Translations under genes and position numbers: made by a program
NCBI RefSeq assembly: GCF_900215465.1
Contig: NZ_OBEH01000003.1
Span: 372,001-436,000, forward strand
Origin: Flagellimonas pacifica
GTDB lineage: Bacteria; Bacteroidota; Bacteroidia; Flavobacteriales; Flavobacteriaceae
Length of the DNA: 64,000 nucleotides
Direction: 5' to 3'
Shown here: one piece after another, positions 17,753-26,871 of the stretch
Layout: each line of letters begins with the position of its first letter
Position numbering within the stretch: the first letter of the stretch is position 1
The notes under the pieces: generated by a model
What the model was told of the DNA's origin: nothing
The model's database searches: none
Seen by the model: the letters and a program-made list of their open reading frames with translations, nothing else

Positions 17753-20700
17753 CTATTTTTCATGCATTACGGTCATGGATTGCCAGTTTTCGGGAGCACC
17801 TTCAGATATATACTTTTTTGTTTTGGAAACAAAATATTGTGTTATGGTATCTTTCGGATTTTTCACCAAAATCTTTTCAAAAACCACTAGAGCATCAGCA
17901 AAGTTTTGATTAAAAAATAGCTTCACCCCATGTTCATAGTCAGTTTTTGTTTCCAACTTTAAGCTTATGCTCTCCACGCTGTCTCCATCAATACACTCGA
18001 AAATGCCAATGGCTTTTTGCTTTCCTTTGACTTTTACTTTTCCCAAGTACCTGAAATTGAAACCATCTGAGTCTGCCATGAAATTTAAAGTGTCTTCGCT
18101 GATAATAATATTGGCACCAAAATATTTGGTTACACCTTCCACCCGCGAAGCGCTGTTTACAGTATCGGATATTACTGCAGGGTCATTTCTTTGTGAATCA
18201 CCAATAATGCCCATGATCAATTGCCCGGTATGTAACCCCATTCCAACAGAGATGGGAACATAACCCTTTTCCTTGACACGCCTTTTATTGTAAAGGGCAA
18301 GCGTTCTTTGCATTTCAATGGCGGCATCCAAAGCACTTTCTGGTTTATGTGGAAACAATGCCATGATTCCATCTCCCAAGTACTGATTTACAAAACCATC
18401 ATTTTCCTTTATTATAGGTCCCATCCGTCCCACATAGGCGTTAACGAACTTGAAATTCTGCTCGGGAGTCATACTTTCAGCTAGAGTAGTGTAATCTCGA
18501 ATATCAGAAAACAAAACAGTTACGTTTTTCTCTATATGATCCCCAAGCTTTACATCTGTAATCGATTGTTTTCCTACGGATTGCACGAATTCTGAGGGAA
18601 CAAATCTTGAAGTGGCCCTATGAATGGTGTTTAAGTTGATATGCGTTTTGATTCTACTCAACAACTCATTTTTCGAAATGGGTTTGGTCAAATAATCATT
18701 GGCGCCAGCATTGAATCCAACCACCAACTCATTTACGGTATTTTTTGCTGTTAACAAAATCACTGGAAGATCACTTGCAATATGTTGCTCCCTGATTTTT
18801 TCACAGACTTCGTAACCGGAAATTCCAGGCATCATTACATCAAGAAGCACAAGATTGTAAGAATGGTCTTTAGCCAATTCCTCCAAAGCCTCCTTGCCAG
18901 AGCTTACCTCGGTTATTTCATAACCGGCAACGGTCAAATGGTTTTCAAGCACTCTTCTATTTACAGGTTCATCATCAATAATCAAGATACGTGGAGCCTC
19001 GTGCCCTTGTATTTTTTTTGCTCCAGGAAGTGGTATTTTTCCTAAATGTGTTGATATGGTTTGAACAAAATCTGTGGAAGCAAGACCTTTGGATGTATAA
19101 TCTTTACGGTCCATTGTACTCAAAGGGAGTGTAAAGGTAAAAATAGAACCTTTTCCTGTTTCGGAAGTTACAGATAGTGACCCTCCGTGCAATTCTACAA
19201 GCTGTTTGGTTACAGAGAGCCCCAGACCGGTACCTCCATATTCTCTCTGTGTAGAGCCATCTGCTTGTTCAAAAGAATTAAAAATGGTTTTCAAATTATC
19301 TTTTGGAATACCAATACCGGTATCTGTAATAGAAATACTCAACATATTGTCTTTGCTTTCCGAAAGCAGCGTCACATAGCCTTTTTGGGTAAATTTGATG
19401 GCATTTCCAATCAAATTATGCATTATTTGTTGTAGCCTGTTCTCATCAGCATCTACCAAAGGCACATCTTTTGGAATTGAATTGATGAGTTTCAATTTTT
19501 TGTCTTGAATCAAAGGATGAGATAGCCGCAGGACAATAGACGACAATGCATACAGATCTACCGGACGTAGTGAGAGTTCAATATCCTTGTTTTTCAATTT
19601 CGAAAAATCGAGAATGTCATTGACCAAGTGTGAAAGTCGTTTTCCGCTGTTGGCAATCATATCCAGATTCTCCATTGCGGCCTTGGGGAGCTTTCCAGCT
19701 ATTCCGTCTTTTAGAGATTCGGTTAAACCAATAATACCAACTAATGGGGTTCTTAATTCGTGAGAAGTATTGGCCAGAAATTCGTCTTTGAGTTTGTCTA
19801 TCTTTTCAAGCTCGACCACTCGCTGTTTTTCAATGTCTGTTCGTTTTCGTTCCTCAACGATTATCCTTTTCTTTTCCTCATCAGCCTGTTTTATTTGTTG
19901 ATTGTGCTTGTACCTATTGAAGGCGAAGTAGGTAAATAGCAAAATGACAAGAGCCGCTCCAATGATAATATTTCTTAAAGTGGTTTGTTGCTCAAGTCTA
20001 AGCCCAGTAATCTCAGCGTCTTTTTCAAGGGCGGCAATGGCATTTTGCTTTTTTTCGGTTTTAAACCGTACTTGAAGCTCTTCTACCTGTTTAGATTTGG
20101 ATTCAGTGAAAAGACTATCCTTAACTGCGATGAACTTATTTTTGAAAGCCAGTGATTTTTGATAATTTCCAGTTTCCTCATAAAGTTTAGAGAGTACATC
20201 ATAATTTTCCTTTAGCACTGCTTTTGCTCCAATTTCTTCGGCTATTCTTATGGCATTGTTCAGGCTGGTTTCGGCTATACCATATCGCTTTAACTTCAAA
20301 TTGATGACCCCTATTTGGGAATGACTCAGAGCTAGCTCGCGCTGTAGCCCTAGTTTTTTACGTAATAGCAAAGCTTGATCATGATATTCCAATGCTCGAG
20401 TATAATTTTCTTGAAACCCATATACCTTGCCAAGCGCCTCATAATCATAGGCCATACCCCAATCACTTTGAGTTTCTTGATCTAGAGCCAATGCTTTGTT
20501 GAAATTTTCCAAAGCTCTATCATATTGTTCCAATTGCATGTAGGTGTCACCAATATTAAAAAGGCAATTGGCAATTTCAGTCTTATCGCCAATTTTTGTA
20601 AATAAGCTAAGAGCACGATTGTAAGAATCCATGGCATCCAATTTTTTGCCCGTATTTTTTAGAATCTCCCCCATGGCGTTGAGAGTCGTAGCAATGCTAA

Positions 20701-21148
20701 AAGAATCATTGGCCTCCTCATAGATTTTTAGAATGGTGTAATAGATCTCCAAGCTTTGATCAAAATTGCCCAGATCATCAAGAATAATGGCTTTTTGGTA
20801 CAAGCCATTTGCCATTGAGAAAGGTTCCTTTTTAGTTTGATGGAAGTCGAGGTATTTATCAATAAAACCTAGCGCATTGGTATAGTTGCCCTTTTGTCTT
20901 TCCAATACGGCATATTGATAATTGGCCAGGGATTTGCCCCAAGGGATATTAGCTTTCTTGCTGATTACATAAAAACTATCAATATATTTTTTTGCCAATT
21001 CGGCATTACTTCTATTGTTAATATATTCCCACGAAATATCTTTGAGGACTCTCACTTTGGCGGAATCAGTCTGTGCATTTCCATAGCGTTGTCGTAAGCT
21101 ATCGATTTTAGCATTTTGTGCATTCAATGGAATAGCCATTAAGCACAT
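17753..21148 (-). CDS. Hybrid sensor: TPR-histidine kinase-receiver-class III cyclase
   Basis: 1131 residues from ATG 21148. Domains: periplasmic TPR array (about 20-350), coiled linker, one membrane helix (about 391-410), HisKA with SHELRTPLVGI (His near 461), HATPase with HNLIGNAIKF (near 575), receiver with IIDDEPVNRRVL and phosphoacceptor in LVLLDVMMPG (near 766), then a class III cyclase (870-1060) with FSDIRDYT, YLGDGIMALFP and ISDTVNSASRVE, and a TPR-like tail. The purine position is Ala (PAVISD), so the product is uncertain. An ATG start leaves a signal peptide without positive charge; an in-frame ATA at 21178 would give IKTSIHIILFMCLMAIPLNAQ (21 residues, a typical signal). It is convergent with the other cyclase, 5 bases apart. 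Confidence 0.9.
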   Translation of the reverse strand: MCLMAIPLNAQNAKIDSLRQRYGNAQTDSAKVRVLKDISWEYINNRSNAELAKKYIDSFYVISKKANIPWGKSLANYQYAVLERQKGNYTNALGFIDKYLDFHQTKKEPFSMANGLYQKAIILDDLGNFDQSLEIYYTILKIYEEANDSFSIATTLNAMGEILKNTGKKLDAMDSYNRALSLFTKIGDKTEIANCLFNIGDTYMQLEQYDRALENFNKALALDQETQSDWGMAYDYEALGKVYGFQENYTRALEYHDQALLLRKKLGLQRELALSHSQIGVINLKLKRYGIAETSLNNAIRIAEEIGAKAVLKENYDVLSKLYEETGNYQKSLAFKNKFIAVKDSLFTESKSKQVEELQVRFKTEKKQNAIAALEKDAEITGLRLEQQTTLRNIIIGAALVILLFTYFAFNRYKHNQQIKQADEEKKRIIVEERKRTDIEKQRVVELEKIDKLKDEFLANTSHELRTPLVGIIGLTESLKDGIAGKLPKAAMENLDMIANSGKRLSHLVNDILDFSKLKNKDIELSLRPVDLYALSSIVLRLSHPLIQDKKLKLINSIPKDVPLVDADENRLQQIMHNLIGNAIKFTQKGYVTLLSESKDNMLSISITDTGIGIPKDNLKTIFNSFEQADGSTQREYGGTGLGLSVTKQLVELHGGSLSVTSETGKGSIFTFTLPLSTMDRKDYTSKGLASTDFVQTISTHLGKIPLPGAKKIQGHEAPRILIIDDEPVNRRVLENHLTVAGYEITEVSSGKEALEELAKDHSYNLVLLDVMMPGISGYEVCEKIREQHIASDLPVILLTAKNTVNELVVGFNAGANDYLTKPISKNELLSRIKTHINLNTIHRATSRFVPSEFVQSVGKQSITDVKLGDHIEKNVTVLFSDIRDYTTLAESMTPEQNFKFVNAYVGRMGPIIKENDGFVNQYLGDGIMALFPHKPESALDAAIEMQRTLALYNKRRVKEKGYVPISVGMGLHTGQLIMGIIGDSQRNDPAVISDTVNSASRVEGVTKYFGANIIISEDTLNFMADSDGFNFRYLGKVKVKGKQKAIGIFECIDGDSVESISLKLETKTDYEHGVKLFFNQNFADALVVFEKILVKNPKDTITQYFVSKTKKYISEGAPENWQSMTVMHEK

Positions 21149-21212
21149 AAACAGAATTATGTGGATTGAGGTTTTTATGATATTGGTTTAAAGTGGTTGG
21201 CAAACAGTTATT

Positions 21213-21243
21213 TAAATGTAAGGGATAAAGTACGAAAGACAAA
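21213..21243 (-). promoter_or_regulatory. Candidate promoter for the hybrid kinase-cyclase
   Basis: On the minus strand: TTTG (21243-21240), 19 bases, TACATTTA (21220-21213), one mismatch from TAnnTTTG. The predicted start is near 21206, about 28 bases before the proposed ATA start codon at 21178. Confidence 0.4.
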
Positions 21244-21305
21244 ATAAAGGAGTGTTTATCCATTTTCCTATTCATCACTAAAATTCAACAGTTGAGTACT
21301 TCTAA

Positions 21306-21337
21306 TTGGTTTCCAGAAACCTATTAGGGCATTTTTG
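21306..21337 (+). promoter_or_regulatory. Candidate flavobacterial promoter for the TonB receptor at 21360
   Basis: TTG (21306-21308), 21 bases, CATTTTTG (21330-21337), one mismatch from TAnnTTTG. Predicted transcript start near 21344, 16 bases before the ATG. Confidence 0.45.
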
Positions 21338-21359
21338 TGGCATCAAATAACAAACAGTC

Positions 21360-23522
21360 ATGAAAAACCAAATCCTAATATTGATTACAATACTCAACTT
21401 AAGTATTTCCCAGGCACAGACTATAGTTTCTGGTGTTGTTTCTGATGCAAAAAACAATCCCATTGTTGGTGCAAATGTGTATTTGGAGGGTACCTATGAT
21501 GGTACTTCGACCATGGAAAATGGGAAATTCAGTTTTGAGACATCCGAAACAGGAACCCAAACCTTAGTTATCTCCATGTTGTCTTATGATGCACATTACG
21601 AAATAGGGGATGTCGCATATTTCAAGAACCTCCAAATTAAGCTCATGGAATCTATAAATTCTTTAACAGGGGTCACTTTAACGGCAGGAACCTTTGAAGC
21701 AGGCGATAATTCCAGGGTCTCAGTATTAAAACCTTTGGATATTGTGACCACGGCGGGAGCTGCAGGGGATTTTGTAGCTGCTTTACAGACTTTACCAGGT
21801 ACTACAACCGTTAATGAGGATGGACGACTTTTTGTTCGAGGTGGTTCTGCAGATGAGACCCAGGTGTTTATTGACGGACTTAGGGTTTTTCAACCTTTCA
21901 ATGCTACAGCTAACAATACCCCTACTAGAGGCCGATTTTCTCCTTTTCTTTTTAAAGGAATCACATTTAGCACTGGAGGGTATTCCGCGGAGTATGGTCA
22001 GGCGTTGTCCAGTGTACTTCTGTTAAACACCAGTGATGTTCCCGATCAAGAAAAAACAGATATTTCCATAATGTCCGTAGGTGGGGGATTGGGTCATACC
22101 GAAATATGGGGAGACCAATCGTTGAGTATAAACACATCATATATCAATCTTTCACCTTATGAGGCATTGATTCCTTCCAATAAGGGTGTGCGGTGGAATA
22201 GTCCCTATGAATCTATTGCAGGAGAGGCTGTATTTAGAAGCAAGGGTGAAAAAAGTATGTTCAAGTTATACACAGGGTACAACCATGCCAATCTGGATAT
22301 TGCCCAAGAGGATATAAATTTTGACGATTTTGTTGAATTTAGACTAAAGAACAACAATCTTTATTTTAACTCATCTTACAAATATTTTTTCGAAAATGAT
22401 TGGAGCCTGACATCTGGGGCGGCAATTTCTTGGGATTCCAACAATATTGGTTTGATGGAAGATAGAGTTGAAAATAAGGAAACAGCCTCCCACATTAAAC
22501 TAAAGCTAAGGAAGAGCTTTAGCAATAGATTCAATTTAAATTTTGGTTCAGAACTTTTTATAACTGATTTTGAAGAGACTTTTGCAACTGTTGACGATTC
22601 AACCTTTGAGAGCGACTATGATGACCAATTATGGGCCGGTTTTGTTGAAACCGACATTTTTTTGAGCAACCAATTTGCCATGAAGCTGGGAACTAGGGTG
22701 GAGCATAGTTCCCTTATACAAGATTTCACCATTTCACCAAGAATATCATTGGCCTATAAACCAGGTGAAAATGGTCAGTTTTCATTGGCTTATGGAGATT
22801 TTTATCAAAATCCTATGGGTAGCATAACAAAATTTGAAAAATCACTTTCATCAGAGAAAACCTCCCATTACATTTTAAATTACCAATATGTGGGTGATGG
22901 TAAAACCTTTAGGGCAGAGGGATATTATAAGAATTATGACGATTTGGTGAAGTATGATACGGAAACCCCTCTATTTAACTCTGATTATAACAACTTGGGG
23001 AGTGGTTATGCTGCAGGGATTGATGTTTTTTGGAGGGATAACAAGAGTATTGACAACCTTGATTATTGGATTTCGTATTCTTACTTGAACACGGAACGCG
23101 ACTATCAAAACTTCTTGGAAAGGGCCACTCCTAATTTTGCGCCCAAGCACAATTTTTCATTGGTGACCAAGTATTGGGTCGATAAACTTCGTTCGCAGGT
23201 GGGATTTTCTTATTCCTATGGATCTGGAAGGCCGTATGATAATCCGAATACACCAGAATTTTTAGCGGAGAAAACCAAATCATATAATAACTTGAGCATA
23301 AATTGGGCTTATTTGATTGATCAGCAGAAAATCCTATATTTTTCGATGAGCAATCTCTTAAGTTTCAACAATGTAAGTAACTATCAATATGCAAATACTC
23401 CAAATATGGACGGAATTTATAATAGAAGGGCCATAACCCCTCCGGCAGATAGTTTCTTTTTTGTAGGTTTCTTTTGGACTATTAGTACGGATAAAAAAAG
23501 TAACCAATTGGATAACCTCTAA
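21360..23522 (+). CDS. TonB-dependent receptor with carboxypeptidase-like N-terminal domain
   Basis: 720 residues. A signal peptide (MKNQILILITILNLSISQAQ) is followed by a CarboxypepD_reg-like domain (about 22-100, VSGVVSDAKNNPIVGANVY), a plug domain (about 120-230, LFVRGGSADETQVFIDGLRV and FSTGGYSAEYGQALSS) and an outer-membrane barrel. The last strand (FFFVGFFWTIS) is followed by an 11-residue polar tail, so the usual terminal aromatic residue is missing. No DUF4249 or SusD partner is adjacent; it is a solitary receptor next to the convergent DoxX gene. The ligand is unknown. It differs from the two DUF4249-linked receptors in this window. Confidence 0.92.
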   Translation: MKNQILILITILNLSISQAQTIVSGVVSDAKNNPIVGANVYLEGTYDGTSTMENGKFSFETSETGTQTLVISMLSYDAHYEIGDVAYFKNLQIKLMESINSLTGVTLTAGTFEAGDNSRVSVLKPLDIVTTAGAAGDFVAALQTLPGTTTVNEDGRLFVRGGSADETQVFIDGLRVFQPFNATANNTPTRGRFSPFLFKGITFSTGGYSAEYGQALSSVLLLNTSDVPDQEKTDISIMSVGGGLGHTEIWGDQSLSINTSYINLSPYEALIPSNKGVRWNSPYESIAGEAVFRSKGEKSMFKLYTGYNHANLDIAQEDINFDDFVEFRLKNNNLYFNSSYKYFFENDWSLTSGAAISWDSNNIGLMEDRVENKETASHIKLKLRKSFSNRFNLNFGSELFITDFEETFATVDDSTFESDYDDQLWAGFVETDIFLSNQFAMKLGTRVEHSSLIQDFTISPRISLAYKPGENGQFSLAYGDFYQNPMGSITKFEKSLSSEKTSHYILNYQYVGDGKTFRAEGYYKNYDDLVKYDTETPLFNSDYNNLGSGYAAGIDVFWRDNKSIDNLDYWISYSYLNTERDYQNFLERATPNFAPKHNFSLVTKYWVDKLRSQVGFSYSYGSGRPYDNPNTPEFLAEKTKSYNNLSINWAYLIDQQKILYFSMSNLLSFNNVSNYQYANTPNMDGIYNRRAITPPADSFFFVGFFWTISTDKKSNQLDNL

Positions 23523-23533
23523 TCATTACTGCA

Positions 23534-23956
23534 TTACTGTTGCATCTTTAAATAATAATCAGCCGAGTGCTTCCCTGACCCGTATACAAAGAAAAAGATA
23601 CATGCCAATAACGTTATTGTAGCTAAAAGGAGATTGGTCGTGTTCATCTCTCCTAAAAAATTGGTTAAAACCGCCCCCATTAATATAGGTAATTGAGCTG
23701 CGGCAGCCCATCGGGTCAATAGACCAAATACAATCAACAAACCACCTACAAAATGAGCTGGTGCAATATAATGCAGAAGGAGCATTCCACCGGGCATTTC
23801 TTGAAAAGGTCTTACCATAATGGTCATTTGTTCATGATTGCTCATAAATTCCACTCCTTTGTAAAAGAGAAAAACACCAAGAGCAATACGGACCAAATCT
23901 AATGGATAATAGGTATGGGCGTTAGCCCATTTGTTCAAGCTTTTAACTGTTCCCAT
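23534..23956 (-). CDS. DoxX family integral membrane protein
   Basis: 140 residues from ATG 23956 (MGTVKSLNKWANAHTYYPLD); ATGs at 23995 and 24028 would add a tail not expected in the family. Four hydrophobic helices are visible (DLVRIALGVFLFYKGVEF; LLHYIAPAHFVGGLLIVFGLL; AAQLPILMGAVLTNFL; LLATITLLACIFFFVYG). DoxX-like proteins are small membrane proteins linked to redox or sulfur chemistry in some species, but the role here is unknown. It is convergent with the preceding receptor. Confidence 0.85.
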   Translation of the reverse strand: MGTVKSLNKWANAHTYYPLDLVRIALGVFLFYKGVEFMSNHEQMTIMVRPFQEMPGGMLLLHYIAPAHFVGGLLIVFGLLTRWAAAAQLPILMGAVLTNFLGEMNTTNLLLATITLLACIFFFVYGSGKHSADYYLKMQQ

Positions 23957-24112
23957 GACATAGAATTTTTGAAATGAATTATATAATATACTCATTTTTA
24001 GTGAGATATGAAATAGTAAGCTTGGCATTAGTCAAGTTCGTGCATGGGACATTAACCTAAATATCCAAACTCTAAACCTCTAAATATTATTAAAGAGTTA
24101 TGTTTGAAAAAT

Positions 24113-25972
24113 TTACAATCTCAGAAAAAATGGAAACTCTATTATGGGTAGAAGTTGCGTCCCAACTGATGAAGCAAATATCCTTTCTCTTTTTGGGGAA
24201 ACCACATAAAATGGGGTAGAGTTTACAAAAACATTTGAAACATACTCGCTGTAATTTTCAATGTTCTCATAATTTTCTGCGACCCCTTGAATTACTTGTA
24301 ACCTTTGATTATCAAAAGCATCGTATAGTTCCTGAACAAATAAATTTTCTGGTAATTCTGGAATAGCCATACCAGTGGAATGACCATCAAAAATAAACTC
24401 CATGTGTATATGGATATTATCGAGGCTTGTTAGCCTAACCCTACCGACTTCATAGTTTTGCAATCCATTGAAGATTATTTTATCATTCTGAAATTGATAT
24501 GATATACTTTGACCAGGAACAGAAATAGTTTTTGGTATTGCTCCAATTCCATCAATACCATAATTACTTACCCTAGCAGAATATAAATTGTGGTCAAAGA
24601 TATTTGCATAAGAATAATCGTAACCATTAATACTGTTTAAAGAAGGATTCCAATATAGCATGTGAGGGCTGCTCATTGCCCTAAAATGCGTTTCGTTCTC
24701 AAAACCATAAACACTTAGAAAGGGGTCTAACGAAGATCCGTTAACGGTTAAAAAATCATGAGTAACATCAGTGCTCATAAAATCTTCTGCTTTTAAAGAA
24801 AACTTGGTGTTTATATCTTCAACCAAAGCCCATTGGTAACTTCTGTGCAAATCTGGGTGAAAATTCATTACGAAAGACTTGTTAGTTGACAATTCATCAA
24901 CGGAGAAGTTTTTGGAAACATGGCCAGAGAAAGTATTGTTGTAAAATAGCATGGAACTCCAAGGTGTGGATGACCTAACATAGAATCCATCTTCATAATC
25001 TGGCATATCCATATTTATAGATGCGGAAGAACTGGGAAGTGAACGACTGGCTAAAACGATTTGATTGCCAACCATATTCTGTGTTAGATTACCATATACG
25101 TAGAAGCTAAAAACTACATTGGAAAAATCTTGAGCGAAGGTCAACATGTATTCTGTTTCTGCACCCAATTCTATACTAGAGCAAAGTGTAAGGGTTTCTG
25201 ATGTGCGTGTGGAGTGAGTAACATAATCTATAAGGTTGCCATCACTATCAGATAAAATTGCGTGTACTTTTTCAACACCTTCTCGGATAAAATTATCTGG
25301 GAATTTAATATCCAAAATAGGTTTGTAAAAATTAACATCGAGAACTTCAGTGGTAATATTTCCCACCATATCTTCCATGACCAGTTTTAATGTGTTTGTT
25401 CCAATTGGGTGATCATCCATATTAAGTGGAAAGGAATAATCAGATGAGTTTCCAAAAGTTGCAATGGATGCATCATTTAGAAAAACCTCTACCCTGGAAA
25501 TCCCTGAAATGTCATCAGAAATCCCAGGAGATACTGTTGTTTCCCCACACATCTTCAAAGCTTCCAAATCTATTTGATAAACGGCCGTAGGACCTTGTTT
25601 ATCAACTTTAATTGTGACGATCTTCGAAGCGACTATTTCATTATCAAGTAGTATATCAACTTTAAGTTTGTGTTCTCCATGAGCTAAATCTGTTGAATTT
25701 ACCAAAAAAGTATAAGGAGCAGCGGAAAATGATTCAACTAGGTTTGAACCAATGTAGATGTTGACCATATCCAATATAGCATCATTTGGAAGAGTGACTT
25801 CAATGTTTGATGAGGTTACTAGTGCATTTTCTGGTAAAGCTATTGAAATATCATCTGACTTTACATTGATTACCTTTTCAGGTATTTCATTTTCTTCAGA
25901 ACTACACGAGTTTAATATTAAAAAGGAGACAAAAACTAAAAAAGCAATGAAGGTTTTTTGAGGCAGATGCAT
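24113..25972 (-). CDS. Lipoprotein with Ig-like domains, function unknown
   Basis: 619 residues. The N terminus is a lipoprotein signal with Cys after LILNS. The first half contains bacterial Ig-like repeats (VNIYIGSNLVESFSAAPY; VEVFLNDASIATFGNSSDYSF with a GTNTLKLVMED end), typical of exported Bacteroidota proteins. The second half (about 260-619) is rich in aromatic and beta-strand patterns and I recognise no domain. It is monocistronic between DoxX and a GNAT gene on the same strand. It may be surface-exposed; no partner is evident. Confidence 0.75.
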   Translation of the reverse strand: MHLPQKTFIAFLVFVSFLILNSCSSEENEIPEKVINVKSDDISIALPENALVTSSNIEVTLPNDAILDMVNIYIGSNLVESFSAAPYTFLVNSTDLAHGEHKLKVDILLDNEIVASKIVTIKVDKQGPTAVYQIDLEALKMCGETTVSPGISDDISGISRVEVFLNDASIATFGNSSDYSFPLNMDDHPIGTNTLKLVMEDMVGNITTEVLDVNFYKPILDIKFPDNFIREGVEKVHAILSDSDGNLIDYVTHSTRTSETLTLCSSIELGAETEYMLTFAQDFSNVVFSFYVYGNLTQNMVGNQIVLASRSLPSSSASINMDMPDYEDGFYVRSSTPWSSMLFYNNTFSGHVSKNFSVDELSTNKSFVMNFHPDLHRSYQWALVEDINTKFSLKAEDFMSTDVTHDFLTVNGSSLDPFLSVYGFENETHFRAMSSPHMLYWNPSLNSINGYDYSYANIFDHNLYSARVSNYGIDGIGAIPKTISVPGQSISYQFQNDKIIFNGLQNYEVGRVRLTSLDNIHIHMEFIFDGHSTGMAIPELPENLFVQELYDAFDNQRLQVIQGVAENYENIENYSEYVSNVFVNSTPFYVVSPKRERIFASSVGTQLLPIIEFPFFLRL

Positions 25973-26073
25973 GTGTAGAGTTTTGAATACAAAAGAAGGT
26001 AAAATCTGCTGTCATGAAAAAAAAATCGATGAAATATATTTTTTTGAGTTTTATCTAATCTTTTCTGTCAAAA

Positions 26074-26565
26074 CTATATGTCGTTGCTTGGAAGGATTAA
26101 ATTCAATTCCATTTGAATATCACTTCGTTCATAAGGGGAAGTAGCTCCCTTTATTTCCTTAAAACCCAGTTTTTTGTACAAGTTAATGGCAGGCCCTAAT
26201 ACCCGGTTACTTTCCAAATACAACCTTTTGGCACCAAGTGTTTTAGCTTTTTTTATGATATGTAGCCCCAATAGTTTGCCAATACCCATGCCCTGAGCAG
26301 CAGGGGAGACTCCCATTTTAGCCAATTCAAAATCATATCCTTTATAATTGCTCTTCATCAAAGCGCAGACACCAACTGCTTTGTCATTAAGTAAAGCAAT
26401 GGCAATATAACCACCTTTATCCAAAATATATTCCTTGGGATTATTCAGGGAAATACGATCCATTTCCTCAATCTTAAAGTATTTTATAATCCATTCTTCG
26501 TTCAAAACCCTAAAGGATTCAAAGTACTTTTTGGTGCATGGAACTATTTGTATATGCTTATTCAT
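26074..26565 (-). CDS. GNAT family N-acetyltransferase
   Basis: 163 residues, cytosolic. The acetyl-CoA-binding motif A is visible as GVSPAAQGMGIGKLLGLHIIKKA and motif B as INLYKKLGFKEI. Before it, KAVGVCALMKSN and FELAKMGV fit strands beta-4 of the fold. The substrate (small molecule or protein) cannot be predicted. The start is ATG 26565. It is separated from the PorP-like gene by a 306-base gap on the divergent side. Confidence 0.88.
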   Translation of the reverse strand: MNKHIQIVPCTKKYFESFRVLNEEWIIKYFKIEEMDRISLNNPKEYILDKGGYIAIALLNDKAVGVCALMKSNYKGYDFELAKMGVSPAAQGMGIGKLLGLHIIKKAKTLGAKRLYLESNRVLGPAINLYKKLGFKEIKGATSPYERSDIQMELNLILPSNDI

Positions 26566-26871
26566 AAGTATAAAGTATATGAAAAGAAGACATAAAAATA
26601 ATATGAAATTAGAAAGGAAAGATAAGTAGTTGGAAACAGCTCAAAATCAATTATATAAGAAAATGTAATAAATGCCGTTACATATAGGCGTAAATTGCCA
26701 AATAACCGTGCTGTTCAACGATTAAATTGGTTTTTTATCGACAAAAAACGTATAATTACAATTATAATTAATAATAAAACTCTTACAAGTTCCCAAATCT
26801 TGCAATGAGACCAAACAAAAGAATCATACCAATCCCAAATGGGATGATTAACCTACTAACACCATATAGCT
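26566..26871. other. 306-base divergent intergenic region
   Basis: Very AT-rich spacer between the GNAT gene and the PorP-like gene. It holds an A/T hairpin TTTTTT-atcgac-AAAAAA (about 26732-26749), a TATAAT box in CGTATAATTAC (about 26749-26759), and a small inverted repeat ATCCC-aaat-GGGAT (26832-26845) 27 bases before the PorP-like ATG. No coding sequence or RNA gene is evident. Confidence 0.5.
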
